From: an uncultured Eubacteriales bacterium | GTDB taxonomy: Bacteria; Bacillota; Clostridia; Oscillospirales; Acutalibacteraceae | DNA: 18,602 nucleotides | Assembly: GCA_900317215.1 (NCBI GenBank) | Contig: ONFW01000072.1 | Location: 1-18,602 of the forward strand | Direction: 5' to 3' | Shown: positions 1 to 7,013 of the stretch, one piece after another | Numbering within the stretch: position 1 is the first letter of the stretch | How the letters are laid out: every line of letters starts with the position of its first letter | The notes under the pieces: model-generated | Seen by the model: only the letters and a program-made list of their open reading frames with translations | Databases searched by the model: none | What the model was told of the DNA's origin: nothing | Position numbers and translations under genes: made by a program

Positions 1-381
1 AGGACTGACGAGGAGCATTACAGAGGACTGTGTGAGCTGATCGGTGAACATGAGATCTCCTGTATAGCGGCTGACCCTTCTGCTGCAAGCTTTATCGAGG
101 TCATCAAAAGGCACGGAAAATACAGTGTGATCCCCGCAAAGAACAATGTTATGGACGGGATACGTCAGGTAAGTACGGCTCTTAAATCGGGAACGGTAAG
201 AATATGCCGCTGCTGCCATGACAGTATCCGTGAATTCGGCTTATACCGTTGGGAGAGCGGAGGCAGGGATATGCCGGTAAAGGAGAACGATCATGCAATG
301 GATGATATACGTTATTTTGTCACTACCGTTCTTTGCAGAGAGGAAGATGTTTTTTTCGTGGGCTCTGTAGACAGGCGGTGA
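1..381 (+). CDS. Phage terminase large subunit, C-terminal part (5' truncated by window)
   Basis: The frame is open from base 1, so this is the last 126 codons of a longer gene. The terminase large subunit is the ATP-driven motor and nuclease that packages DNA into the prohead. The visible part is the end of the RNase H-like nuclease domain. A segment reading DPSAASFIEVIKRHG (codons about 31-45) matches the conserved DPSAAS stretch of many terminases. A later AMDDIRYFV segment (codons about 99-107) matches the conserved C-terminal aspartate helix (usually HAMDALRY) that contributes a metal-binding acid. The ATPase domain and the small subunit would lie upstream. The portal gene follows after 49 bp, as expected. 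Family assignment is strong although the protein is partial. Confidence 0.85.
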   Translation, partial: RTDEEHYRGLCELIGEHEISCIAADPSAASFIEVIKRHGKYSVIPAKNNVMDGIRQVSTALKSGTVRICRCCHDSIREFGLYRWESGGRDMPVKENDHAMDDIRYFVTTVLCREEDVFFVGSVDRR

Positions 382-394
382 GCTGCCGATCCCG

Positions 395-410
395 GGTGCG
401 GTCACGCACC
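395..410 (+). promoter_or_regulatory. GC-rich hairpin between terminase and portal genes
   Basis: GGTGCG (395-400) pairs perfectly with CGCACC (405-410) over a four-base loop, ending 5 bases before the portal ribosome binding site (416-425). Two competing pairings exist: GCGGTG at 375-380 with CACCGC at 407-412, and GCGGT at 398-402 with ACCGC at 408-412. There is no T run, so it is not a standard terminator. It may tune coupling between terminase and portal translation, or act as an RNA processing site; function is inference. Confidence 0.35.
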
Positions 411-430
411 GCTGGAAAGGAGGTGAAAAT

Positions 431-1582
431 ATGGAGTTTTTCAGAAGAAAAAAGAAAAATGAAGAGCTTGCAGTTCAGACAGCGGCATGCAGCAGCGGTA
501 CGGGGTCAGTCCTCTCATCGCTGAATATGCAGAGCGTATGTGAACGGAGACTGTATAAAAGCCTGAGAGAAAGCCTGCCGATAATAGACGCGGCAGTTTA
601 TAAGATCATAAGGCTTGTCGGAGGCTTTAAGATAAAGTGCAGCAGTGAACAGGCGGAAAAGGAGCTTTCACACTTTCTTGCTGATGTAAGGGTAAACGGA
701 AATCAGAGAGGCATAGACTGTTTTCTTTCGGCATTTCTCGACCAGCTTATCACTTACGGAACAGCAGTGGGAGAGATAGTGCCTGACAGCCGATGCAGAA
801 GGATAGCGGCGCTCTACAATGCCTCTCTTGATGATGTCGAGCTTGAAGAGGGCAGCGGACCGTTTGATATCAGATTTTTTCTGCGTAACACTTCAGGTGA
901 AAGAACGCCTGTGAGGTTTCCGTCTCTTGTGCTATGCAGCACCTTGATGAACGAGCCGGGCAAGGTATACGGTACCTCACTGCTGAGGGGCTTGCCGTTT
1001 ATCAGCGATATCATGCTCAGGATCATTAAGGCTGTCGGGACAAACTGGGAAAGAGTGGGAAACGTCAGATTTGCCGTTTCCTATAAGCCCGGAGAAAACG
1101 ACAGGAGCTTTACAAAGGAAAGAGCCGCTCAGATAGCCTCCGAATGGAGCAAGGCAATGAACAGCAGCGAGCCGAAGGATTTTGTGAGCGTGGGTGATGT
1201 GAGCATAAAGGTCATAGGCGCTGAGAATCAGATACCTGACTGTCAGGTGCCTTCGAGAATGCTGCTCGAACAGATCCTCTCGAAGCTCTCGATACCGCCG
1301 TTCCTGCTCGGGCTTTCGTGGTCGACGACTGAGAGAATGTCCGGACGCCAGGCGGATATACTCACGACAGAGCTTGAATTCTACCGCAGACAGCTTGAGA
1401 GCAGCATAAGAAGGATATGTGATCTGTTCCTTAAAATGGAGGGCTTTTCCGCAGATTATACTATCGAATGGGATAACATCGATCTTCAGGATGAGGTTGA
1501 GCTTGCAAGGGCGAGACTCCTTAATGCTCAGGCGGATGAGCTGCTCAAAAGGACTGAGACTTACGACAGGAAGGATGAGTGA
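431..1582 (+). CDS. Phage portal protein
   Basis: This 383-residue protein is the predicted portal, the dodecameric ring at one capsid vertex through which DNA enters and to which the tail joins. Recognition rests on position after terminase and before the protease, and on portal-type sequence: an N-terminal region with paired hydrophobic helices (DAAVYKIIRLVGGFKIKC, about residues 53-70), a central GTAVGEIVPD strand region, and a C-terminal clip/stem-like stretch (LSKLSIPPFLLGLSWSTTERMS, about 281-302) resembling the IPPxLLG motif of HK97/SPP1-like portals. It is somewhat shorter than the 400-500 residues typical of the family. The ATG start has a near-perfect AAAGGAGGTG site at 416-425. Its stop overlaps the next gene's GTG start by four bases. 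Confidence 0.85.
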   Translation: MEFFRRKKKNEELAVQTAACSSGTGSVLSSLNMQSVCERRLYKSLRESLPIIDAAVYKIIRLVGGFKIKCSSEQAEKELSHFLADVRVNGNQRGIDCFLSAFLDQLITYGTAVGEIVPDSRCRRIAALYNASLDDVELEEGSGPFDIRFFLRNTSGERTPVRFPSLVLCSTLMNEPGKVYGTSLLRGLPFISDIMLRIIKAVGTNWERVGNVRFAVSYKPGENDRSFTKERAAQIASEWSKAMNSSEPKDFVSVGDVSIKVIGAENQIPDCQVPSRMLLEQILSKLSIPPFLLGLSWSTTERMSGRQADILTTELEFYRRQLESSIRRICDLFLKMEGFSADYTIEWDNIDLQDEVELARARLLNAQADELLKRTETYDRKDE

Positions 1583-2556
1583 TAGTGGAGAAGGTGAATG
1601 GGGCTCCGCTCGAGGGTGAGCTGGAGCTGATAAATAAATATACAAGAAGGCCGCTCGGAAATGATGATGTGTATACTTTTTCGGTAGTTCTCTGTGACAA
1701 CGATATCGACAGGGACTATGAAAGATTTTCCGATGAAGCGCTTGAGAGTTTGAGCAGACTGTATATCGGTGTGACCGGTATCACTGACCATGAGCCGAAA
1801 ACGGGAAACCAGAGTGCAAGGATATTTTCCTGTGCTGCCGAACAGGTTAACGGAAGGCTCACCTCTGACGGAAAGCCTTATAAAAGGCTATGTGCAAGGG
1901 CGTATATGCCCAGAAGCGTGAAAAACAACGAGCTTATCCTTGCGCTTGACAGCGGAATAAAAAAGGAGGTGAGCATCGGCTGCGCCGTTAAAAAGCGAAG
2001 CTGCTCGGTCTGCGGTGAGGATATTTCTATCTGCGGACATATCAAGGGCAGAAAATACGGCGGGAGCCTGTGCTTTGCGGTGCTTGATGAGCCGTCTGAT
2101 GCCTATGAATGGTCCTTTGTGGCAGTGCCTGCTCAAAAACAGGCAGGTGTGATAAAGTGCTATGAGGGAAACAGAAAGAACGGTATCGACATTATGCGAA
2201 GGGAGGTGAACAAAACGGATATAGAAAAAAAGCTGTTTGCAGGAGAGGAACAGAGCTTTTCCGGCGAGGAGATAAGAGCACTTGCAGAAAAGTTCAGGGC
2301 GCTTGAAAGGAAGGCTGCCGAGGGAGAGTTTTACCGTGACAGTCTTATAAAAGAGGTAAGGGGGCTTTCTGCCCTTGTTCTGCCCGAGCTGAGCACAGAC
2401 ACTCTTGCACATATAACGGAGGAGCTTTCGGTAAGACAGCTTTCCGAGCTGAAAAAGTGCTTTGAGCAAAGGGCGGAGGAGCTTTTGCCCATGAAGCCGC
2501 AGCTTGCGGCTGCAGGCGGCAGAAAAAACAGTAATACAGACTATAACAATATATGA
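1579..2556 (+). CDS. Prohead maturation protease with C-terminal scaffold-like region
   Basis: A 325-residue protein in the slot of the capsid maturation protease. The N-terminal part (about 30-190) looks like a U35/S78-type prohead serine protease: a histidine in TDHEPKTGNQSARIF (His71) and a serine in KEVSIGCAV (Ser132) sit at the positions expected for the catalytic pair. It ends in an AYEWSFVAVPAQKQAGV motif (175-191) common in these proteases. Between them lies a CxxC...CxH cluster (Cys142, Cys145, Cys152, His154) that could bind zinc. Residues about 210-320 are charged, helical and glutamate-rich, suggesting a fused scaffold that would be cleaved during maturation. The capsid protein lacks a long delta domain, which fits. 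The start is GTG at 1579 in a GTGA overlap with the portal stop; GTG at 1585 is an alternative. Confidence 0.75.
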   Translation: MIVEKVNGAPLEGELELINKYTRRPLGNDDVYTFSVVLCDNDIDRDYERFSDEALESLSRLYIGVTGITDHEPKTGNQSARIFSCAAEQVNGRLTSDGKPYKRLCARAYMPRSVKNNELILALDSGIKKEVSIGCAVKKRSCSVCGEDISICGHIKGRKYGGSLCFAVLDEPSDAYEWSFVAVPAQKQAGVIKCYEGNRKNGIDIMRREVNKTDIEKKLFAGEEQSFSGEEIRALAEKFRALERKAAEGEFYRDSLIKEVRGLSALVLPELSTDTLAHITEELSVRQLSELKKCFEQRAEELLPMKPQLAAAGGRKNSNTDYNNI

Positions 2557-2578
2557 AATATAAGGAGGAGGAAAAACA

Positions 2579-2917
2579 ATGAAGGTTTCTTTTGAAGGCT
2601 TTGACGAAAAGACAGCAACATTTGAAACGTCATCAACTTCCATAGCAGGCAAGCCTGTTGCGATGACGGCAAACGGCAGAGTGCAGCCCGTAACAAGCGG
2701 CGCCTTCTGCGGTATATGCAAGGGAGTAAGAGAGGGCTATGCCTCGGTACAGATCGGCGGATATATAAGGGTAGGCTATACCGGCGAGCTCAGCGTGGGC
2801 TATCAGAAGCTTGCGGCAGCAACAGGCGGCAAGGTGACGGTGGATTCTACAAACGGCAGGGAATATCTTGTTGTGGACGTCAATACTACTGCGGGCATTG
2901 CAGGTATCATTCTTTGA
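2579..2917 (+). CDS. Small capsid decoration-like protein
   Basis: A 112-residue protein directly before the major capsid gene, where lambda gpD-type or DUF2190-like stabilising proteins are usually encoded. It is rich in glycine, valine and short beta strands (for example AGKPVAMTANGRVQPVTSG at about 22-40) and ends in TTAGIAGIIL, a pattern seen in head decoration proteins with beta-tulip-like folds. It would bind the capsid surface as trimers after expansion. Start ATG is preceded by AAGGAGGAGG (2562-2571), one of the strongest sites in the operon, consistent with high copy number. The specific fold is inferred from position, size and composition; no catalytic motif is present. Confidence 0.6.
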   Translation: MKVSFEGFDEKTATFETSSTSIAGKPVAMTANGRVQPVTSGAFCGICKGVREGYASVQIGGYIRVGYTGELSVGYQKLAAATGGKVTVDSTNGREYLVVDVNTTAGIAGIIL

Positions 2918-2935
2918 TAAGGGAGGAAACACACT

Positions 2936-3940
2936 ATGGCATATTATGACAGTATAAGACTTGAAAAGGGGATGTACAACAGCGGCAGGTCACTGACTGA
3001 GGTGCTTGAAGAGCTTGACCCCTCGGAGAATTATAAGGGCAGTGAGCTGGAGGGGCTTGACGCCTTTCAGAGACAGCTAAAAAGATATGATATCAAGGTG
3101 GGAGGAGAGCGCTCCGACAGCGTGCAGAAGTTCTTTGAGACCTCGGATTCGGCGGCGCTTTTTCCTGAATACGTATCAAGAGCGGTCAGAAGGGGCATTG
3201 AGGGCAGCGATCATCTCGGGGACATAGTTGCGGCAAAGACAGTTATCAACGGAATGGACTACCGCTCTGTGGTATCAGCCCCTGCCGATGAGGAAAAGTC
3301 GCTCAGACCAGTTGTAGAGGGAACAGTGCTTCCGCAGACCAATGTAAGAACGAGCGAAAATCTTGTAAAGCTAATAAAAAGGGGAAGAATGCTCGTTGCT
3401 ACCTATGAAGCGATAAGATTTCAGCGGCTTGATCTTTTCACGGTGACCCTCCGCCAGATAGGCGCGCACATCGCAAGAGAACAGCTCAAGGACGCAGTGA
3501 ATGTGATAATAAACGGCGACGGCAACAATAACAGTGCTTCGGTGGTTTCGGTCACAACGGCAAATACCCTCACATACGATGATCTTATCAAGCTTTGGGC
3601 GGAGCTTTCACCCTATGAGCTTAACACTATACTTGCGCCGACGGATATGATGAGAAAGCTTCTTGCTCTTACCGAAATGAAGGACGCTCAGGCGGGTCTG
3701 AATTTCCAGGGTACGGGAGAAATGATAACTCCTCTCGGAGCAAAGCTTATACATATCCCGAGTATGGCTTCGGGCAAGATCATAGGTCTTGACAAGAACT
3801 GCGCTCTCGAGATGGTGCAGTCGGGAGGTATACTTATGGATACCGACAAGCTCATCGACAGACAGCTTGAGAGAGCCTCGATAAGCTGTATCGCAGGCTT
3901 TGCAAAGATATTCACGGACGCTTCAAAGGTCCTTCAGTAA
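2936..3940 (+). CDS. Major capsid protein, HK97 fold
   Basis: A 334-residue protein, predicted main shell subunit. The N-terminal arm (1-60) is short and charged, followed by SVQKFFETSDSAALFPEYVSRAVRRGI (about 61-87), a pattern seen in HK97-fold capsids of Clostridia phages. A spine-helix-like segment (LRQIGAHIAREQLKDAVNVIINGDG, about 172-196) and a C-terminal axial-domain-like part (LAPTDMMRKLLAL through LIDRQLERASISCIAGFAKIF) complete the expected layout. No N-terminal delta domain is evident, in line with scaffold function in the upstream protease protein. The ATG follows GGGAGG at 2921-2926. Placement downstream of the decoration-like gene and before neck genes is canonical. Confidence 0.85.
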   Translation: MAYYDSIRLEKGMYNSGRSLTEVLEELDPSENYKGSELEGLDAFQRQLKRYDIKVGGERSDSVQKFFETSDSAALFPEYVSRAVRRGIEGSDHLGDIVAAKTVINGMDYRSVVSAPADEEKSLRPVVEGTVLPQTNVRTSENLVKLIKRGRMLVATYEAIRFQRLDLFTVTLRQIGAHIAREQLKDAVNVIINGDGNNNSASVVSVTTANTLTYDDLIKLWAELSPYELNTILAPTDMMRKLLALTEMKDAQAGLNFQGTGEMITPLGAKLIHIPSMASGKIIGLDKNCALEMVQSGGILMDTDKLIDRQLERASISCIAGFAKIFTDASKVLQ

Positions 3941-3960
3941 GGCTTTGGGAGGAATGACGG

Positions 3961-4314
3961 TTGAATTACGAAAGGATTCTTGATCTGTTCGGTAAGCTGT
4001 CAGGACTTCCGGAGGAGCTTGTAAGAGAACAGGGCTTTCTGTGCGATATGAGTGCTCAAAACATTTTGGCAAGGCTCAGATGTCCTGCAGAGCAGTGCGG
4101 CGGTAAGGCGGAGCTTGCTGCCGCTGCTCTTGCTTATTACAGATATGTTCTCTGGACGATGACTGACGGCGGTGCAGAGGGGATAAAGGTGGGAGATGTC
4201 TCTGTGAGGAACGGAAAGGAAAGACTCCTTCATGCGGAGAGACTGTTCAATGAAGCACTTGACGAGCTTCGCGGCTGCATCGGAGACGACAGCTTTGTGT
4301 TTGAAAGGATATGA
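3961..4314 (+). CDS. Head-tail connector (adaptor-like) protein
   Basis: A 117-residue, mostly helical protein directly after the capsid gene, the place of the gp6/gp15-type adaptor that docks under the portal ring. It contains LAAAALAYYRYVLWTMTDG (about 57-75) and IKVGDVSVRNGKERLLHAERLFNEAL (about 79-104); this GDVSV...A..L..EA.. pattern is typical of Clostridia phage connector proteins. The start is TTG at 3961 with GGGAGG at 3947-3952 and eight bases of spacing. An ATG at 3954 opens only a short frame and is not the start. Adaptor role is inferred from size, helicity and position. Confidence 0.6.
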   Translation: MNYERILDLFGKLSGLPEELVREQGFLCDMSAQNILARLRCPAEQCGGKAELAAAALAYYRYVLWTMTDGGAEGIKVGDVSVRNGKERLLHAERLFNEALDELRGCIGDDSFVFERI

Positions 4315-4317
4315 GCC

Positions 4318-4650
4318 ATGAAGGAACTGGAAAGAGCTATAGAAAGGCTTGGCTGCACGGCATACGCTGAGAGCAGCGAGGGAATAAAAAAGGGAAGGGC
4401 TGTGATCTTTCCTGCAAGATATGAGCACAGTCAATGGGGCGCTGAGGAGCATTTGCCGCAGGGCAGGTGCGATGTAAAAAGATATATTATGTTCTGCACA
4501 AGGGAACTGCTTGAATTCTCGGACTACGGCAGCAGGATATATTCCGGAGGTGACAGCTTTGTGCTGATATGGAAGGACGAGAACATCTACGATACGGGAG
4601 CATTTTATAAATCGTGCCTCAGAAAAATCACGGAGGAGTGTGGAGAGTGA
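4318..4650 (+). CDS. Head-completion / stopper-like protein
   Basis: A 110-residue protein of unknown exact function in the neck gene cluster, where PBSX-like phages carry head-closure (stopper) proteins. It has an N-terminal helix, then a beta-rich section (KRYIMFCTRELLEFSDYGSR at about 56-75, and GGDSFVLIWKDENIYDTGAFYK). I recognise no specific motif beyond this and assign it by order. It begins three bases after the previous stop, with GAAAGGA just upstream, and its stop codon overlaps the GTG start of the next gene by four bases. It could equally be a minor structural protein. Confidence 0.5.
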   Translation: MKELERAIERLGCTAYAESSEGIKKGRAVIFPARYEHSQWGAEEHLPQGRCDVKRYIMFCTRELLEFSDYGSRIYSGGDSFVLIWKDENIYDTGAFYKSCLRKITEECGE

Positions 4651-5063
4651 GAACAGACTATGTGGAAATAATGCTTCAGAGGCTCTCGGATAGTGAAGAG
4701 CTGCGTGGGTTCAGGCTTTTCAGAGCCGATGAGTTCCGCGAGCTTGGATATCCCGTTTCAGGGACGATAGTGGTGATAGGTCGGGAGGAGGCTTCTCTCG
4801 GCTGTCTCCTCGGGGGAGACAGTCTTTTCGGAGAGGAAAGGCTGTCTGTCATTGTGATGACCGATGAAAAGCAGGGCGGCGCCTTTTGCGCGGAAAGGGC
4901 AAGACAGCTGTGCAGTGCTATGCTTGACTGCGATGCAGAGAAAATGATCGTGTCTGTCTGCGTGGAAAAATGTATGTACGACAGAACAGCTTTTGCATAT
5001 AAAGTAATAATGAGATTTACGCTGAGGGAGCATGAGCAGCATAGACAGGGGGAGACAGCATGA
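4647..5063 (+). CDS. Tail terminator-like neck protein
   Basis: A 138-residue protein from GTG 4647. Upstream in-frame starts exist, but the GGAGGAG at 4632-4638 lies eight bases before this GTG and the GTGA overlap with the previous stop matches the operon's habit, so 4647 is preferred. The pattern is an N-terminal helix, strands around GTIVVIGREEASLG (about 42-55) and LSVIVMTDE, a helix with FCAERARQLCSAML, then MIVSVCVEKCMYDRTAFAYKVIM. This alternating arrangement resembles phage tail terminators (gpU/XkdJ-like), which cap the tube at the head-proximal end. Placement directly before the tube gene supports it; sequence similarity is only at fold-pattern level. Confidence 0.5.
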   Translation: MRTDYVEIMLQRLSDSEELRGFRLFRADEFRELGYPVSGTIVVIGREEASLGCLLGGDSLFGEERLSVIVMTDEKQGGAFCAERARQLCSAMLDCDAEKMIVSVCVEKCMYDRTAFAYKVIMRFTLREHEQHRQGETA

Positions 5064-5437
5064 ACGGGAAGACCGCCTTATGCGGCAGAGATGCGGTAAT
5101 ATATATTGACGGCAAAAGACTGATGCAGGCGGAAAAAGCCGAGCTCAGAATTATTCGTGAGCTGCACAGGGTGAGAAGCTGCTTTCAGGGAGAAAACGCT
5201 GCTCTTGCGTCAGGCAGGAAGGAGTATAAGCTGAACCTTACGGGTGTGAGGTTCAGCGCTCCCTTTGAAAACTGCAATTATTATGATACGGACAATTTTA
5301 CCGCAGAGCTGGTGCTTGATGATGAAAGGATAGTGCTTGAGGGCTGCAGATGGGACGAGCTGAGCGCTCTTGCAGAAAAAGAAAAGCTGAGGGAGCATAT
5401 CAGTATTCTTGCCCTGAGGCTGAGAAAAGAGGAATGA
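5060..5437 (+). CDS. Tail tube-like protein
   Basis: A 125-residue beta-rich protein opening with CGRDAVIYIDGKRLMQAEKAEL (about 8-29), similar in pattern to the N-terminus of contractile tail tube proteins such as XkdM (GEVWLDGEKVAEAK). It has a central YKLNLTGVRFSAPFEN segment, a long loop, and a C-terminal strand LREHISILALRLRKEE. Tube subunits polymerise as stacked hexameric rings around the DNA channel. In PBSX-type operons a 350-480 residue sheath gene precedes this gene; here the tail-terminator-like gene overlaps it directly by ATGA. Four cysteines are unusual for a tube protein. Identity is moderate: size, beta pattern and position agree, but no decisive motif exists. Confidence 0.55.
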   Translation: MNGKTALCGRDAVIYIDGKRLMQAEKAELRIIRELHRVRSCFQGENAALASGRKEYKLNLTGVRFSAPFENCNYYDTDNFTAELVLDDERIVLEGCRWDELSALAEKEKLREHISILALRLRKEE

Positions 5438-5438
5438 G

Positions 5439-5594
5439 ATGAAGGAAAGTGAAAATGCGGCGCAGATGAGAGAAGGGCTGAGCTTCACCGCAGATGAGAC
5501 TGAGCGGCTGATGTTTATTTCTGACATAGTAGAGAACGATGCCCTGAGATATGAAAGGCTGCTCGATGCGGAGGAGGAGTATGATGAACTGTGA
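5439..5594 (+). CDS. 51-residue acidic ORF at the tail chaperone/tape-measure position
   Basis: This ORF starts with ATG one base after the tube stop, with AGAGGA upstream, and ends inside the next gene. It encodes 51 residues, beginning MKESENAAQM and ending LLDAEEEYDEL, with a strongly acidic, helical composition and no signal or membrane segment. Contractile phages place a tail assembly chaperone (about 130 residues or more) and a large tape-measure gene here. The product may be a shortened chaperone or a leftover of that region. Its open frame, ribosome binding site and coupling on both sides support a real gene; function is unknown. Confidence 0.6.
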   Translation: MKESENAAQMREGLSFTADETERLMFISDIVENDALRYERLLDAEEEYDEL

Positions 5595-6102
5595 CGGTAA
5601 AATGAGCTTCGGGGATTATATCTTTCCGATAAATCCGTATCTGATAAAGCTCACCCATAAAAAACAGATCGCCGAGCAGCATATCCCGATGAACGGCAGT
5701 GTCGTGTCGGATATGGGAAGGCTGACGGTCAGGATAAGCGGCGAGGGGGAATTCTGCGGAGAAAACTGCAGGGAGGATTTTGAGGCTCTGAAGCGGCTGT
5801 ATGAATGCTCGTCCGCAGAGATGCTGTATATCCCGTCTCAGAAGCCGGTATATGCCGTTTTTGAAAGGCTTGAGCTGATAGGCAGTGATGTCGAAGGGGT
5901 GATAAGATACTCCTTTTCTTTCGTCGGCAGCAGTGAAGCTCCTGCCGGCAAAAGAAGGTCGGCAACGGGAGACGGCAAAAAATGCCTGTGGGATATCTCC
6001 TATGAGAGCGGGATAGATATAGATTCGCTGGTCGATATGAATCCGGATATTAAAAGACCGGATATCCCGATACCTGCCGGAAGGAGGATAATCCTTTGCT
6101 GA
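5584..6102 (+). CDS. LysM-domain baseplate/tail protein (XkdP-like)
   Basis: A 172-residue protein with two parts. Residues about 1-115 start MNCDGKMSFGDYIFPINPY and form a beta-rich domain typical of phage baseplate LysM proteins. Residues 133-172 form a LysM module (CLWDISYESGIDIDSLVDMN, then PDIPIPAGRRIIL). In contractile phages and related injection systems this protein joins the tube to the hub. The frame opens at 5551, but GAGGAGGAG at 5571-5579 lies inside it, so translation probably starts at ATG 5584 (or 5581). It overlaps the 51-residue ORF by 11 bases and the next gene by 7. XkdP is normally preceded by a tape measure; none is present here. Confidence 0.75.
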   Translation: MNCDGKMSFGDYIFPINPYLIKLTHKKQIAEQHIPMNGSVVSDMGRLTVRISGEGEFCGENCREDFEALKRLYECSSAEMLYIPSQKPVYAVFERLELIGSDVEGVIRYSFSFVGSSEAPAGKRRSATGDGKKCLWDISYESGIDIDSLVDMNPDIKRPDIPIPAGRRIILC

Positions 6103-7013
6103 AATATATCATAAAAGACGCCGAGGACAGATCCGTTTGCTTCACTTCACCGCTCAAGGTCAGTATAGTGTCGTCGCTTGATGCCCCTGCAGACAGGCTC
6201 AGCGCTGTGTTTGCGGTAAAGGGTGATGTTCCTGCGCTTTATTCCGCAGAGGTGCTGAAGGACGGAGAAAGAGTGTTTTATGGTCTGATAGACGAGCAGA
6301 GCGTGGAGCTGAACAGAAACGGCAGCTTTCTTTCCGTATCCGCCAGAAGCCTTGCGGCACTGCTGCTTGATAACGAGGCGCACCCTCAGATATACTGTTC
6401 TCCGTCAATGCCCCTGCTTATGAAAAGACATTTTGAACCGCTTGGCTTCAAAAGCTACAGAGGAACAGAAAAGGCGTTCAACGGACAGCTTGTTGTTTCA
6501 AAGGGCATGAGCGAATGGTCGCTGCTGAAAAGCTTTTGCAGATATTTTGCTCAGACCGAGCCGAGGATCACTAAAAACGGGGTGATAGATATAAGCGGAG
6601 AGCAGAAAAACGAGGTGCTATGTCTTGCTCCCGACAGAGCCTACTCGATAAGACATGAGCTAAGGAACAAGGCGCTCATTTCGGAAATAAGGGCGAGGAC
6701 CTACGCCTCGGGAGATTATATCATGCCGATAAAAAGCGATCTTGCAGAAGAGCTGAGGATCCAAAGAAAAAGATATGTCAATGCGGTGGGCAGCAGGAGC
6801 GGCACGGTAATATCTTCAAGGCGGATAATAAAGCAGTCGGAGAGGGAATATGAAAGCCTTGTTGTCGGCTGTGCAGGCTGTATGCTGTGCGACACGGGCA
6901 TAACTCTGAGGATAGCAGGTGACAAAAAGCAGTACAGGATAAGGGAGGTCGTCTATACCCTCGATACATCGGGAGAAAAGACGAGCATCTATGCGGAGGT
7001 GAAAAGAGAGTGA
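6096..7013 (+). CDS. Baseplate hub protein, XkdQ/gp27/gpD-like
   Basis: A 305-residue protein in the hub position. The N-terminal domain contains LKVSIVSSLDAPADRLSAVF (about 20-39) and LKDGERVFYGLIDEQSVEL (about 55-73), the beta strand pair seen in XkdQ/gp27-like hubs (D..a...F.....G..vf.G.vDe). A later VSKGMSEWSLLKSFCRYFAQT segment (about 133-153) matches the conserved hub helix for paired domain packing. The C-terminal part carries IRIAGDKKQYRIREVVYTLD-like strands. Three copies would form the hub that links tube and spike. Start is TTG at 6096 with AAGGAGGAT at 6081-6089, overlapping the LysM gene by seven bases. Confidence is good from the order plus these patterns. Confidence 0.75.
   Translation: MLKYIIKDAEDRSVCFTSPLKVSIVSSLDAPADRLSAVFAVKGDVPALYSAEVLKDGERVFYGLIDEQSVELNRNGSFLSVSARSLAALLLDNEAHPQIYCSPSMPLLMKRHFEPLGFKSYRGTEKAFNGQLVVSKGMSEWSLLKSFCRYFAQTEPRITKNGVIDISGEQKNEVLCLAPDRAYSIRHELRNKALISEIRARTYASGDYIMPIKSDLAEELRIQRKRYVNAVGSRSGTVISSRRIIKQSEREYESLVVGCAGCMLCDTGITLRIAGDKKQYRIREVVYTLDTSGEKTSIYAEVKRE

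Noticed and set aside
977..1645. 222-codon minus-strand ORF across the portal gene
   Set aside because: It lies opposite the well-supported portal gene, has no ribosome binding site and low-complexity composition; it is an antisense shadow.
1888..2721. 277-codon minus-strand ORF over protease and decoration genes
   Set aside because: It spans two plus-strand genes and their strong ribosome binding site, with no recognisable domain.
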